From Weissella sagaensis (GTDB lineage Bacteria > Bacillota > Bacilli > Lactobacillales > Lactobacillaceae), in contig NZ_BJDT01000001.1 of the NCBI RefSeq assembly GCF_005405285.1, positions 158,726 to 222,725 of the forward strand: DNA of 64,000 nucleotides, in the 5' to 3' direction. A program made the translations under genes and the position numbers. The notes beneath the pieces are model-generated. The model searched no databases, was not told where the DNA came from, and saw only the letters and a list, made by a program, of their open reading frames with translations. Numbering within the stretch: position 1 is the first letter of the stretch; every line of letters begins with the position of its first letter. Of this stretch, positions 8,480-16,278 are shown piece after piece.

Positions 8480-8560
8480 CTAAATTCCCCAACCAGCCAA
8501 GACGGTGGTTGAGGTGGTGGTCGTTATTAAATTGTTGTTTTTAATCTGAGACTTAAACAT
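8480..8560 (-). CDS. Thr-rich leader peptide of 26 residues
   Basis: ATG at 8560 is eight bases after a perfect GGAGGT. Residues 13-24 read TTTTSTTVLAGW, that is six threonines in seven codons (ACG, ACC x5) with one Ser, followed by GI and stop. This is the composition expected of a threonine-sensing attenuation peptide. A promoter candidate lies upstream (TTGTTT, 17 bases, TATCCT with extended TG, about 8590-8620). Confidence 0.8.
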   Translation of the reverse strand: MFKSQIKNNNLITTTTSTTVLAGWGI

Positions 8561-8644
8561 AATAAGTGACCTCCATACGATAATTAATACCTAGAAGGAT
8601 AGCATTATTATTCATTAAAAACAAGTGTTATTTTGAAAAAATTA

Positions 8645-8698
8645 AAATAACTGACTTGTTTATTAATCAAATAATAATAATCAAGTCAGTGTTTTTTA
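8645..8698 (+). terminator. Hairpin with T run between divergent transporter genes
   Basis: ACTGACTTG (8650-8658) and CAAGTCAGT (8682-8690) with a 23-base AT loop and GTTTTTT after it. It lies upstream of the likely promoter of the next gene (TTGATG 8734, 18 bases, TAATAA 8758), so it may insulate the two divergent units or act as an operator. Confidence 0.6.
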
Positions 8699-8786
8699 AT
8701 ATAACGTGAGAAAATTTTATCAGTTATATGCCGTTGATGAATAACTCAGCAGGTAGATAATAATAAATTTTTATAAGAGGAATACA

Positions 8787-10195
8787 ATGCGTAAATTAAC
8801 ACTATGGCAAAAGATGTGTCGGCGTGAAAGTCCACAACATTATGCAGATAAAGATGGTAAATTAAAAGCAGTATTAGGTAAACGAGAAATGATGGCAATG
8901 GGTATTGGAACGGTCATCGGTGCAGGTGTCTTTACTATGCCAGGAATTGTGGCTGCTGAATATGCTGGTCCGGCAGTTGTTATTTCATTCATTTTGGCAG
9001 CCTTAATTGCGGGTTTAGCAGCTTTAGCTTATGCTGAATTAGCATCTGCAATGCCATTCGCAGGATCTGTTTATTCTTGGGCTAATGTTATTTTTGGTGA
9101 ATTTGTTGGTTGGTTAGCAGGATGGGCGATTTTAGCGGAATATTTAATTGCATTAGCTTTGGTTTCGTCAGCTTGGTCGTCGTATTTTCAAGGATTTTTA
9201 TCGAGCTTTGGATTTGAATTACCCAGATTTTTTCAAGCATCGGTTAACCTGAATCAGGGGACTGGTTTTGATTTGTTTGGTGCATTATCCATTTTATTGA
9301 TTGGTTATTTAGCGTGTTGCGGTTTAAAGAATATTGCCCGGATTGAAAATTGGTTGGTAATCGGGAAGATTTTAGTAATTATTTTGTTCATTTTAGTTGG
9401 CTTAACAGCCGTGCAAGTGAATAATTGGGTGCCATTTATACCACAACATCAACCAGGAACACATTTTGGTGGTTTGTCAGGGATTTTAGCGGGGCGACAC
9501 AAATATTTTTTGCCTATATTGGATTTGATACAATCGCAGCTAATTCAGCCGAAGTGAAGAATCCACAAAAAACAATGCCACAAGCAATTATTGGAACGTT
9601 AATTATTGCGACAGCTTTGTTTGTTGGTGTTGCAGCCGTCTTAACGGGCATGTTTCCTTATGACAGATTTTTAGATAATGCTGAGCCGGCAGCTTGGGCA
9701 TTACGAGAGTCGGGTCATTTATTTACGGCTAATTTATTGTCAGTTGTTGCCTTAGTGGGGATGTTTTCGGGATTAGTTGCATTGTTAATTGGGGGTTCGC
9801 GTCTTATTTATTCATTTGGTCGTGATGGGTTGATGCCTCGTAAATTGGCGCAATTAGATCAAAAAGGATTACCTAAAACGGCAATTATTGTGATAACTAT
9901 TATTGCAATCATTTTAGGCGCTGTTTTTCCAATCAGTATGTTAGCTAATCTTGTTTCAGGGGGAACCTTATTGGCCTTTATCATAGCAGGTATGGCAGTC
10001 TTACGATTACGTAAACGACCTGATATTGTACAGCATAGGTTTAAAATGCCATGGTTCCCATTCTTGCCAATTTTGACGGTATTAACATCCGTAATGCTAT
10101 TATGTTCATTAAATATGGTAGCCATTTACTTAATGATTGGTTGGTTAATCATTGGGGCACTCGTTTATTTATTATATGGTAGTCGGCACACTTAA
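8787..10195 (+). pseudogene. APC-family amino-acid transporter, frameshifted
   Basis: Two overlapping frames together make one normal permease of about 469 residues (YfnA-like cationic or general amino-acid carrier). The first frame runs from 8787 (GTVIGAGVFTMPG near residue 43) and leaves the family sequence after GGLSGILAG; the second frame resumes with ATQIFFAYIGFDTIAAN, the usual helix-6 motif, and runs to 10195. The break is at GCGGGGCGACA (GGGG at 9491-9494); one more G would restore the frame. Either a real mutation, a sequencing error in a G run, or a -1 slip. AAGAGGA precedes the ATG. The ansA gene follows. Confidence 0.8.
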
Positions 10196-10219
10196 TGCCA
10201 TGATTAGCATTTCATTATT

Positions 10220-10259
10220 GAAGCTCAACGGTAAATTGCCGGTTGTGGCTTCATTTTTA
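10220..10259 (+). terminator. Terminator after the frameshifted transporter
   Basis: GAAGC-CAACGG / CCGGTTG-GGCTTC stem with one bulge, followed by ATTTTTATTT. Confidence 0.7.
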
Positions 10260-10334
10260 TTTAATGGTGTATTGAGAAAAATAAGTGTGCGATAATAAAT
10301 AATAAGATATGTTTAGATAAATGGGAGAAAGCCG

Positions 10335-11324
10335 ATGAAAAAATTATTGGTTTTAACAACAGGTGGTACAATTGCATCTACCAAAACAGCGCAAGGATTA
10401 GCGCCAGGAATTACGGCTAATGAATTAATGACTTTTGTTGTCCCACGTGATAATGTGCAGATGTCAGTTGAAAATATCATGGGAAAAGATTCGACAAATA
10501 TGCAACCTGAAGACTGGTTAATTATTGCTGGTCGTATTTTAGAGCGTCAAAATGAATTTGATGGCTTTATTGTCACGCACGGGACGGATACCATGGGATA
10601 TACGGCTGCTGCACTATCATACTTATTGTATGGTATAAAAAAGCCAGTGGTGCTTACTGGTTCACAAATCCCATTGGGTGAATTACAAACAGATGCCATT
10701 CGAAATTTAGATGATGCGGTTACATTTGCAAGCCAAACACACTTAAATGGTGTTTATTTAGTGTTCAATGGTTTAGTTATGATGGGAACACGTGCTGTTA
10801 AGACAAAGACAAAGAGTTACGATGCTTTTGAAAGTATCAATTATCCTTATTTAGCTAGTGTTAATGCAGGGGAAATGGTTTCATTATATGAACCAGAGAC
10901 TGAGGTACAACAATTAAAATCCCACGTTTCACTCGATGCGAATATTTTTGTGTTAAAGGCTTTTCCGGGATTGTCGGTCGATATATTTGACTATCTAGTT
11001 GACCATACACATGGTGTTATTATTGAAAGCTTTGGGAACGGTGGGTTACCCTTTCAAAGACGTAATTTAATTCCGGGAATTGAAAAATTGATTGCAGCGA
11101 ATATCCCTGTCATTATTACGACACAGATTTTAGAAGAAGGGCAAGATATCAATTTGTATGAAGTTGGTAAACGTGTTGCTGATGCTGGTGGCGTAACGGT
11201 CGGCGATATGAATACGGAAGCGGTTGTTGCTAAATTAATGTGGGTGTTAGATCAAACACGTGATCCACAAATAATCACACAAATGATTCAAACACAAGCA
11301 TCGCATGATATTGGGTTTGTTTAA
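10335..11324 (+). CDS. ansA: L-asparaginase, type I
   Basis: The 329-residue enzyme hydrolyses L-asparagine to aspartate and ammonia in the cytosol. The N-terminal active-site motif LTTGGTIASTKT (residues 7-18) and the second motif GFIVTHGTDTMGYTA (around residue 78) carry the catalytic threonines and the TDT triad. There is no signal peptide, as in cytoplasmic AnsA. GGAGAAAG precedes the ATG. It follows amino-acid carrier genes, consistent with Asn uptake and use, and is 23 bases ahead of the YdbC-like gene, probably in one transcript. Confidence 0.93.
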   Translation: MKKLLVLTTGGTIASTKTAQGLAPGITANELMTFVVPRDNVQMSVENIMGKDSTNMQPEDWLIIAGRILERQNEFDGFIVTHGTDTMGYTAAALSYLLYGIKKPVVLTGSQIPLGELQTDAIRNLDDAVTFASQTHLNGVYLVFNGLVMMGTRAVKTKTKSYDAFESINYPYLASVNAGEMVSLYEPETEVQQLKSHVSLDANIFVLKAFPGLSVDIFDYLVDHTHGVIIESFGNGGLPFQRRNLIPGIEKLIAANIPVIITTQILEEGQDINLYEVGKRVADAGGVTVGDMNTEAVVAKLMWVLDQTRDPQIITQMIQTQASHDIGFV

Positions 11325-11347
11325 CGTAGACGATTTAGGAGGGACAA

Positions 11348-11662
11348 ATGGCAAAATTATCATATGATATTTTAGAAAAATTTGGTTCATTATCAACCAG
11401 TAAAAGTGGTTGGGAACTGCAACTAAATTTCGTACAATGGGGGGATAATCAACCAAAGTTCGATTTACGATCATGGTCACCTGATAATAGTAAAATGGGT
11501 AAAGGTTTAACATTATCTCATGAGGAGATAGTCGCCTTAAATAAGGTGCTAACGGATATCTTATCGGCTGAACATACGCCAATTATTGATAATAATACAG
11601 TTGTTGAAGAACCCGAAGAAACGGAACCACACCCTAAATGGGGTCGTTTGAATGATATGTAA
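11348..11662 (+). CDS. YdbC/PC4-family single-strand nucleic-acid-binding protein
   Basis: A 104-residue protein with the small PC4-like beta fold: WELQLNFVQWGDNQPKFDLRSW followed by KMGKGLTLSHEEIVALNKVL. Lactococcal YdbC of this family binds single-stranded DNA; a role in transcription or repair is inferred from that. The C-terminus is acidic (EEPEETEPHPKWG). TTAGGAGGG stands before the ATG. It shares a transcript with ansA and is followed by a terminator. Confidence 0.82.
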   Translation: MAKLSYDILEKFGSLSTSKSGWELQLNFVQWGDNQPKFDLRSWSPDNSKMGKGLTLSHEEIVALNKVLTDILSAEHTPIIDNNTVVEEPEETEPHPKWGRLNDM

Positions 11663-11695
11663 TTGGGAACCAAAGTTGCCCGCTACCTTAACTTA

Positions 11696-11739
11696 AGGAT
11701 ATCAATTCACTATTAATTGTGAAACTGATATCTTTTTTA
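11696..11739 (+). terminator. Terminator after the ydbC-like gene
   Basis: GATATCA-TTCAC / GTGAA-TGATATC imperfect stem followed by TTTTTTAT. Confidence 0.82.
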
Positions 11740-11831
11740 TTATGACGAAAAAGATTAGTTAATGACGTCATTGTTGCACGTTGTTTTGTTGTCTACACTA
11801 ATAACAGTGATTTTGAAATGGGGACAAGACA

Positions 11832-12401
11832 ATGAAAATTGCAATTATTGATGGCATGCTTGCGCAGGAACAATGGTTAGATTTGGTTATCGTAGCAGCG
11901 GGGTTAAATAATCAGGTTAACAAGATTATTGTATTAACAGACGTTATGGTACCAGACTATGTGAATCAACTCTGCCAAGCCTTGCAAGAAAATGATGATA
12001 CCTGGCAATTGGTGCAACAAGAAGGCATTATGTTACTGCATAAAGAAAAAACGTTCCGTAATTTGGAACGTCAATTAATAGGCAATGGGAAATTGCATAT
12101 TTTTGATTTTAATAAGATGACAATTGTTATTCCAAATATTGATAGGAAGAGGTCGTCATATTCGGCAAGTCAAATAGAGCAAATCTCGGATTATTTATAT
12201 GGGCAAATGAAACCAATGTGTTTATTACCGACGCAACATATTGTTGATCATCTGATTACTAAAGGTTGGCGGTATGCCAACGCCCAGACTAATTTTGGGC
12301 CGGTTGTTTTAACCGATGCAACAACGACTAGTAAGAAAACTAGTATTTTATGTCATAATCAGCGACTATCCAATAGTATTTTGCTGACCTTGATGGCCTA
12401 A
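11832..12401 (+). CDS. Hypothetical protein
   Basis: A 189-residue ORF with a GGGGAC site before the ATG. The opening MKIAIIDGMLAQEQWLDLVIVAAGL looks like a Rossmann-type beta-alpha start, but I see no catalytic motif, signal peptide or membrane segment and do not recognise a family. Its stop overlaps that of the convergent thioesterase gene by three bases, with no terminator between them, so the two transcripts probably overlap. Confidence 0.6.
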   Translation: MKIAIIDGMLAQEQWLDLVIVAAGLNNQVNKIIVLTDVMVPDYVNQLCQALQENDDTWQLVQQEGIMLLHKEKTFRNLERQLIGNGKLHIFDFNKMTIVIPNIDRKRSSYSASQIEQISDYLYGQMKPMCLLPTQHIVDHLITKGWRYANAQTNFGPVVLTDATTTSKKTSILCHNQRLSNSILLTLMA

Positions 12402-12772
12402 GGTTTACTAGTAACCATAATGGTGACGGTTGATGTGGCAGTTTGTTGTTGGGTCTCTTCTATAAAGATATTTACTTGCCAAGTTTGAATACGGTGACCT
12501 AATTTAATTGGCATTGCAATGGCTAATAGTGTACCTTTATCAGCTGGTGATAAGTGGTGCGTATGAATATCAACACCAACAGGCACGTGTGTGTCATCAA
12601 TCATGGTTGCTTGTGCACCTAAACTAGCTGCAGTTTCTGCTAGAAAAGCGTTGATACCACCATGAACAATGCCATAAGGTTGTTTAATATTATCTGAAAT
12701 GGGTAATCGAATAATCGTTTTGGTGGCTGATATTGTATCAAATTGCACGTTTAAATATTCTAAAGCATTCAT
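12398..12772 (-). CDS. PaaI-type hotdog thioesterase, probable DHNA-CoA thioesterase
   Basis: A 124-residue hotdog-fold protein with the PaaI/YdiI motif GIVHGGINAFLAETAASLGA (His-Gly-Gly loop and catalytic Glu in the following helix) around residues 33-52. In menaquinone synthesis such enzymes (MenI) release 1,4-dihydroxy-2-naphthoate from its CoA ester. The neighbouring divergent menB and downstream menE support that role. Alternative: a general acyl-CoA thioesterase. Confidence 0.8.
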   Translation of the reverse strand: MNALEYLNVQFDTISATKTIIRLPISDNIKQPYGIVHGGINAFLAETAASLGAQATMIDDTHVPVGVDIHTHHLSPADKGTLLAIAMPIKLGHRIQTWQVNIFIEETQQQTATSTVTIMVTSKP

Positions 12773-12904
12773 GGCAAAACCTCACTTAAATAGATTGTTG
12801 TTAACCATCATTCTAATATTAATTTGGAAAAAATAATAGAAAAAGATTATACTACTAATAGTGTTTACAGAATTAAAAGACAAAAATAGGAAGTGCAGAT
12901 AAAT

Positions 12905-13723
12905 ATGACAGTAGAATGGTCAACAGTTAAAGAATATTCAGAAATTTTCTTTGAGCGTACTGACGCAATCGCAAAAATTACGATGAATAATCCACGTCAT
13001 CATAATGCATTTACACCAGATATGGTGCAAGAAATGATTGATGCCTTTTCAATTGCCCGTGATGATGCTTCAATTGGTGTGATTATTTTAACCGGTGAAG
13101 GTGATAAAGCCTTCTCATCTGGTGGTGATCAATCTGTTCGTGGTAATGGTGGTTATGTTGGACACGATCACATTGCCCGTTTAAACGTTTTGGATCTACA
13201 ACATTTAATGCGAATTATTCCTAAGCCAATTATTGCAATGGTTAAAGGCTGGTCAGTTGGTGGTGGAAACATTTTGCAACTAGTTTGTGATTTAACAATT
13301 GCTGCTGATAACGCTATGTTTGGACAAACAGGACCTAAGGTTGGTTCATTTGATGCTGGTTATGGTTCAGGTTACTTAGCACGTGTTATTGGTCATAAGC
13401 GTGCTAAAGAAGTTTGGTTCTTAAATAAGTTTTACACAGCAAAAGAAGCTTACGATATGAACTGGATTAATCGTGTCGTACCATTGGCAGAAGTTGAGGA
13501 TGCAACGATGGAATGGGCTAATATTATCCTACAAAAGTCGCCGACTGCGCTACGCTTTATTAAAGCCGCTATGAATGCAGATACTGACGGTTTGGCTGGT
13601 TTGCAACAATTCGCTGGGGATGCAACGATGTTGTATTATACAACTGAGGAAGGAAAAGAAGGAAAGAATGCCTTCCTAGAGAAGCGCGATCCTGATTTTT
13701 CAAAGTATCCAAAATTCCCATAA
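12905..13723 (+). CDS. menB: 1,4-dihydroxy-2-naphthoyl-CoA synthase
   Basis: A crotonase-fold enzyme of 272 residues that closes the second ring in menaquinone synthesis. Diagnostic are [15 protein letters not shown] (oxyanion hole), [25 protein letters not shown] shortened as [26 protein letters not shown], and the C-terminal [13 protein letters not shown] tail, all specific to MenB. I start at ATG 12905, about 9 bases after AGGAAG; an in-frame GTG at 12893 overlaps that site. A terminator-like hairpin separates it from menE. Confidence 0.95.
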   Translation: MTVEWSTVKEYSEIFFERTDAIAKITMNNPRHHNAFTPDMVQEMIDAFSIARDDASIGVIILTGEGDKAFSSGGDQSVRGNGGYVGHDHIARLNVLDLQHLMRIIPKPIIAMVKGWSVGGGNILQLVCDLTIAADNAMFGQTGPKVGSFDAGYGSGYLARVIGHKRAKEVWFLNKFYTAKEAYDMNWINRVVPLAEVEDATMEWANIILQKSPTALRFIKAAMNADTDGLAGLQQFAGDATMLYYTTEEGKEGKNAFLEKRDPDFSKYPKFP

Positions 13724-13733
13724 ATAAGTGATG

Positions 13734-13778
13734 AGACTCGATAGGTGACCATTAATCATGGCAGCTGTTGAGTTTTTT
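13734..13778 (+). terminator. Probable terminator between menB and menE
   Basis: Imperfect stem GACTCGATAGGTGACCAT / ATGGCAGCTGTTGAGT with a five-base loop, then TTTTTTG. Could reduce rather than stop read-through into menE. Confidence 0.6.
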
Positions 13779-13812
13779 GTCATATCGTCATAAAACGTAA
13801 AAAGGAATGAAT

Positions 13813-15264
13813 ATGGATAATTGGCTTATAAAAAGAGCACAGTTAACGCCAAACCGTTTAGCTGTTCAATATCAAGAAACAAAGCTAACTTTTTTACAAA
13901 TGAAAAATAACGTATTAAAGTTGGCTTCACAATTAGCGTATTATGCTAAAACAGAAGAGCGAGTAGCAGTTATCACATCAAATAATTTACAAGGTTACTT
14001 GATGATTTTAGCTGTTCAACAATTAGGGAAGACGGTTGTGTTAATTAATCGACGCTTAGCAGCTCGTGAAATCAATTTTCAATTACAAGATGCAGCGATT
14101 AATTTAGTTGTGCAGGATGATGACTTTAATTTAGAGTTAGAAAAAGTGCAGCAGTTGCCATTTGCAAAAATTGTTGATACGTCTGTTGTAAATACGATAA
14201 CACCAGTTACTGATTTTAATTTAACGGGTGTGACGTCGATTATGTACACATCAGGTACGACGGGGAATCCTAAAGGTGTGATGCAAACATTTGGTAATCA
14301 CTTTTATTCAGCTATTGGTTCTGCATTAAATTTAGGACTGATGCCAAATGATGTTTGGTTAGCAGTGGTGCCAATTTTTCATATTAGTGGCTTATCAATT
14401 ATGATGCGCTCATTAATTTATGGCATGGGTGTTCGGTTAGTTGAAAAATTTGATGTTAAACGAATTAATGATATTTTATTAAGTGGTGATGTGACAACAA
14501 TTTCAGTGGTACCGATGATGTTAACGCGTTTGTTAGCAGCATTACCAGTAAATACACAATATCATCCCAATTTTCGTACCATGTTATTAGGTGGTGGGCC
14601 GACTGATTTAATGACCTTACAAAAAGCAACGCATTCGGGTATTGAAGTTGTACAATCATATGGTATGACGGAAACAGCTTCACAAGTGATTGCCTTGGAT
14701 GCAGCCAATGCGCAACGTAAGATTGGATCTGCTGGTCAACCGTTGTTGCCAGTTTCTTTGCGCATTGCCCATCCTGATGATAAGCAACATGGTCGTATTC
14801 AAATTAAATCACCAACATTGGCTGTGGGCTATTTGAATCAACCAGAGAAATATGCTGATTCTTTTGAAGATGGCTGGTTTGATACTGGTGATATGGGCTG
14901 GATAGATGATGAAGGCTTTTTGTATATTGATGGCCGGGAAGGTGACATGATTTCATCAGGTGGTGAAAATGTCTTTCCTGATGAAATTGAAAGTACGTAT
15001 GCAACGTTAACTGAGATTGCCCAGATAGCCGTCGTGGGTGTGCCTGATGAAAAATGGGGTGCCGTACCGATTGCTTTTATTACTTTTAAAGATAATAAAT
15101 ATTTGTCACAACAAGATTTGCGTGATTTTGGTCGTGAAATGTTAGCACATTATAAAGTGCCAGCTAAATTCTATCAACTAGATGAGTTTCCAAGAACAGC
15201 TAGTGGTAAAGTACAGCGCCATAAATTAGTTGATGCTACGACATACGCAACATTAATAAACTAA
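13813..15264 (+). CDS. menE: o-succinylbenzoate-CoA ligase
   Basis: An adenylate-forming ligase of 483 residues that activates o-succinylbenzoate for MenB. It has the P-loop YTSGTTGNPKGVMQTFGNH (about residue 146), the YGMTE motif, DTGDMGWIDDEGFLYIDGR, and the C-terminal catalytic lysine in ASGKVQRHKL. ATG at 13813 has AAAGG seven bases upstream; the ATG at 13807 is too close to the site. Together with menB and the thioesterase it covers the last CoA-dependent steps; the early genes (menF, D, H, C) and menA are not in this window. Confidence 0.92.
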   Translation: MDNWLIKRAQLTPNRLAVQYQETKLTFLQMKNNVLKLASQLAYYAKTEERVAVITSNNLQGYLMILAVQQLGKTVVLINRRLAAREINFQLQDAAINLVVQDDDFNLELEKVQQLPFAKIVDTSVVNTITPVTDFNLTGVTSIMYTSGTTGNPKGVMQTFGNHFYSAIGSALNLGLMPNDVWLAVVPIFHISGLSIMMRSLIYGMGVRLVEKFDVKRINDILLSGDVTTISVVPMMLTRLLAALPVNTQYHPNFRTMLLGGGPTDLMTLQKATHSGIEVVQSYGMTETASQVIALDAANAQRKIGSAGQPLLPVSLRIAHPDDKQHGRIQIKSPTLAVGYLNQPEKYADSFEDGWFDTGDMGWIDDEGFLYIDGREGDMISSGGENVFPDEIESTYATLTEIAQIAVVGVPDEKWGAVPIAFITFKDNKYLSQQDLRDFGREMLAHYKVPAKFYQLDEFPRTASGKVQRHKLVDATTYATLIN

Positions 15265-15268
15265 CTAT

Positions 15269-15296
15269 TTGAATTTTTTAAATGAACGTTTATAAT
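15269..15296 (+). promoter_or_regulatory. Promoter of the small leader-like unit
   Basis: TTGAAT, 16 bases, TATAAT. A transcript would start near 15303, just before the GGGGGTGAT ribosome site. Confidence 0.75.
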
Positions 15297-15328
15297 AGTT
15301 TTTAATCTAGGAAAGGGGGTGATACGTT

Positions 15329-15373
15329 TTGGCAGATTTAAACAATCAACGAAACGTATCGCCCTTGTCATAA
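15329..15373 (+). CDS. Putative 14-residue leader ORF
   Basis: TTG start five bases after GGGGGTGAT; the product would be MADLNNQRNVSPLS. It ends inside the alternative hairpin region (segment 2 at 15353-15368 is coded within it), so translation would decide which hairpin forms. Not hydrophobic, so it is unlike type I toxins. Coding is unproven. Confidence 0.45.
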   Translation: MADLNNQRNVSPLS

Positions 15374-15455
15374 GGAAACAAGGGCGATACGTTCTGTAAG
15401 TTAGTCGTTAATGACTAACATGATTATGCAGATTGTAATTAATGCGCATGATCAG

Positions 15456-15487
15456 GAGCATCAAGTGACGAGCTTGGTGCTTTTTTA
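15456..15487 (+). terminator. Terminator of the small unit, overlapping the next promoter
   Basis: AGCATCAAG / CTTGGTGCT stem with one wobble and TTTTTT. The -35 box TTGGTG (15474) of the acetyltransferase promoter lies in its 3' arm, with TATAAT at 15497 after 17 bases. Confidence 0.8.
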
Positions 15488-15502
15488 TTACCATGATATA
15501 AT
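15474..15502 (+). promoter_or_regulatory. Promoter of the GNAT gene
   Basis: TTGGTG (15474-15479), 17 bases, TATAAT (15497-15502), 40 bases before the acetyltransferase start codon. Confidence 0.7.
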
Positions 15503-15542
15503 CGTGGGGAAACAAGAAAATAAGATAAATGAGGTGTTAGAA

Positions 15543-16067
15543 ATGGAGATCATTGACGTTACGCCAAATACACAAAAAGATTGGGAACGTATTTATACTG
15601 AGGCGTTTCCTGAATATGAACAACGACCAATGGCAGAATTAGTTACGTTAGTTGAACAACAAGATGCTATAAAAATGCAGGTTATTGTAGATGATCAGAC
15701 CATTGTTGGTGTTGTTTATCTATGTGAAATCGGTCTATCAAAAGCATTCTTACTCTATTTTGCTATTGATGCAACAATTCAAAGTAAGGGATACGGCAGT
15801 CGTGCATTGGCGACATTGAAAGAACGTTATAAAGATGGTGTTATTTTAGAGGCCGAACAGGTGGGAACACAAGCTGAAAATGAAGAACAACGGACACGAC
15901 GCTATGACTTTTATATGCGTAATGGACTTGAAGATAAGCAATTGTTATCTGAAAATTCCGGCGGTGTATTTCATTTGTTAGCAAGTACACCTGATATTAG
16001 TGCTACGGAATATTTACAAGCGATGCATGCAATGTCAATAGAAGCTATTGTACGCAGAGATGATTAG
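15543..16067 (+). CDS. GNAT-family N-acetyltransferase
   Basis: A 174-residue GNAT protein. The acetyl-CoA-binding segment is visible as YFAIDATIQSKGYGSRALATLK (beta4-alpha3 with the Q-x-K-G-Y-G pyrophosphate loop), and the preceding strands IVGVVYLCEIG fit the fold. Substrate unknown. I start at 15543 after GAGGTG; the longer frame from 15411 would include this gene's own -10 box and a terminator, so it is rejected. Confidence 0.82.
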   Translation: MEIIDVTPNTQKDWERIYTEAFPEYEQRPMAELVTLVEQQDAIKMQVIVDDQTIVGVVYLCEIGLSKAFLLYFAIDATIQSKGYGSRALATLKERYKDGVILEAEQVGTQAENEEQRTRRYDFYMRNGLEDKQLLSENSGGVFHLLASTPDISATEYLQAMHAMSIEAIVRRDD

Positions 16068-16087
16068 TTTAAGAAAATAGTTTAATA

Positions 16088-16130
16088 AGTAGTAAATTGT
16101 CAGACATTTTGACGATTTACTACTTTTTAT
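16088..16130 (+). terminator. Terminator after the GNAT gene
   Basis: AGTAGTAAATTGTCA / TGACGATTTACTACT stem (one wobble) and TTTTTAT. Confidence 0.88.
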
Positions 16131-16278
16131 TTGTGATGAAAATTTATTAAATATTAAATATTCCCTTTTAAGGCTAATTATTTGGTAAAATTATGATTAA
16201 TAAATATCTATAATTTAGATATGACATGTATGTAAGCGTAGTCAATACAGGGTTAATACAGGACGTAGAAAGGCAGGC

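Larger units (their letters stand above)
8388..8574 (-). promoter_or_regulatory. Threonine-type leader-peptide attenuator of the SerP-like gene
   Basis: On the minus strand: GGAGGT (8574-8569), leader ORF (8560-8480), then a terminator with 12-bp arms (8438-8449 with 8394-8405) and a T run. The last leader codons contain GCTGGTTGG (plus-strand 8489-8497), which can pair with CCAATCAGC (plus-strand 8434-8442) at the start of the terminator's 5' arm, forming an exclusive antiterminator (nine pairs, one wobble). Ribosomes stalled at the Thr cluster would leave this strand free; ribosomes reaching the stop would cover it. Confidence 0.78.
15303..15487 (+). ncRNA. Candidate small transcript with a 14-residue ORF and alternative hairpins
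   Basis: This 185-base unit has its own promoter and terminator. Three segments compete: GGTGATACGTTTT (15318-15330) can pair with 15351-15363 and would hide the ribosome site and start; AACGTATCGCCCTTGT (15353-15368) pairs perfectly over 16 bases with 15378-15393 instead. A third hairpin GTTAGTC/GACTAAC (15400-15419) follows. The ribosome site on 15315-15323 is a near-perfect anti-16S match. The layout is that of a translation-sensing leader, but no antiterminator for the downstream terminator is visible. Confidence 0.55.

Noticed and set aside
15411..15542. N-terminal extension of the GNAT protein
   Set aside because: It would translate through a terminator and the gene's own -10 box; the ATG at 15543 has a proper ribosome site.
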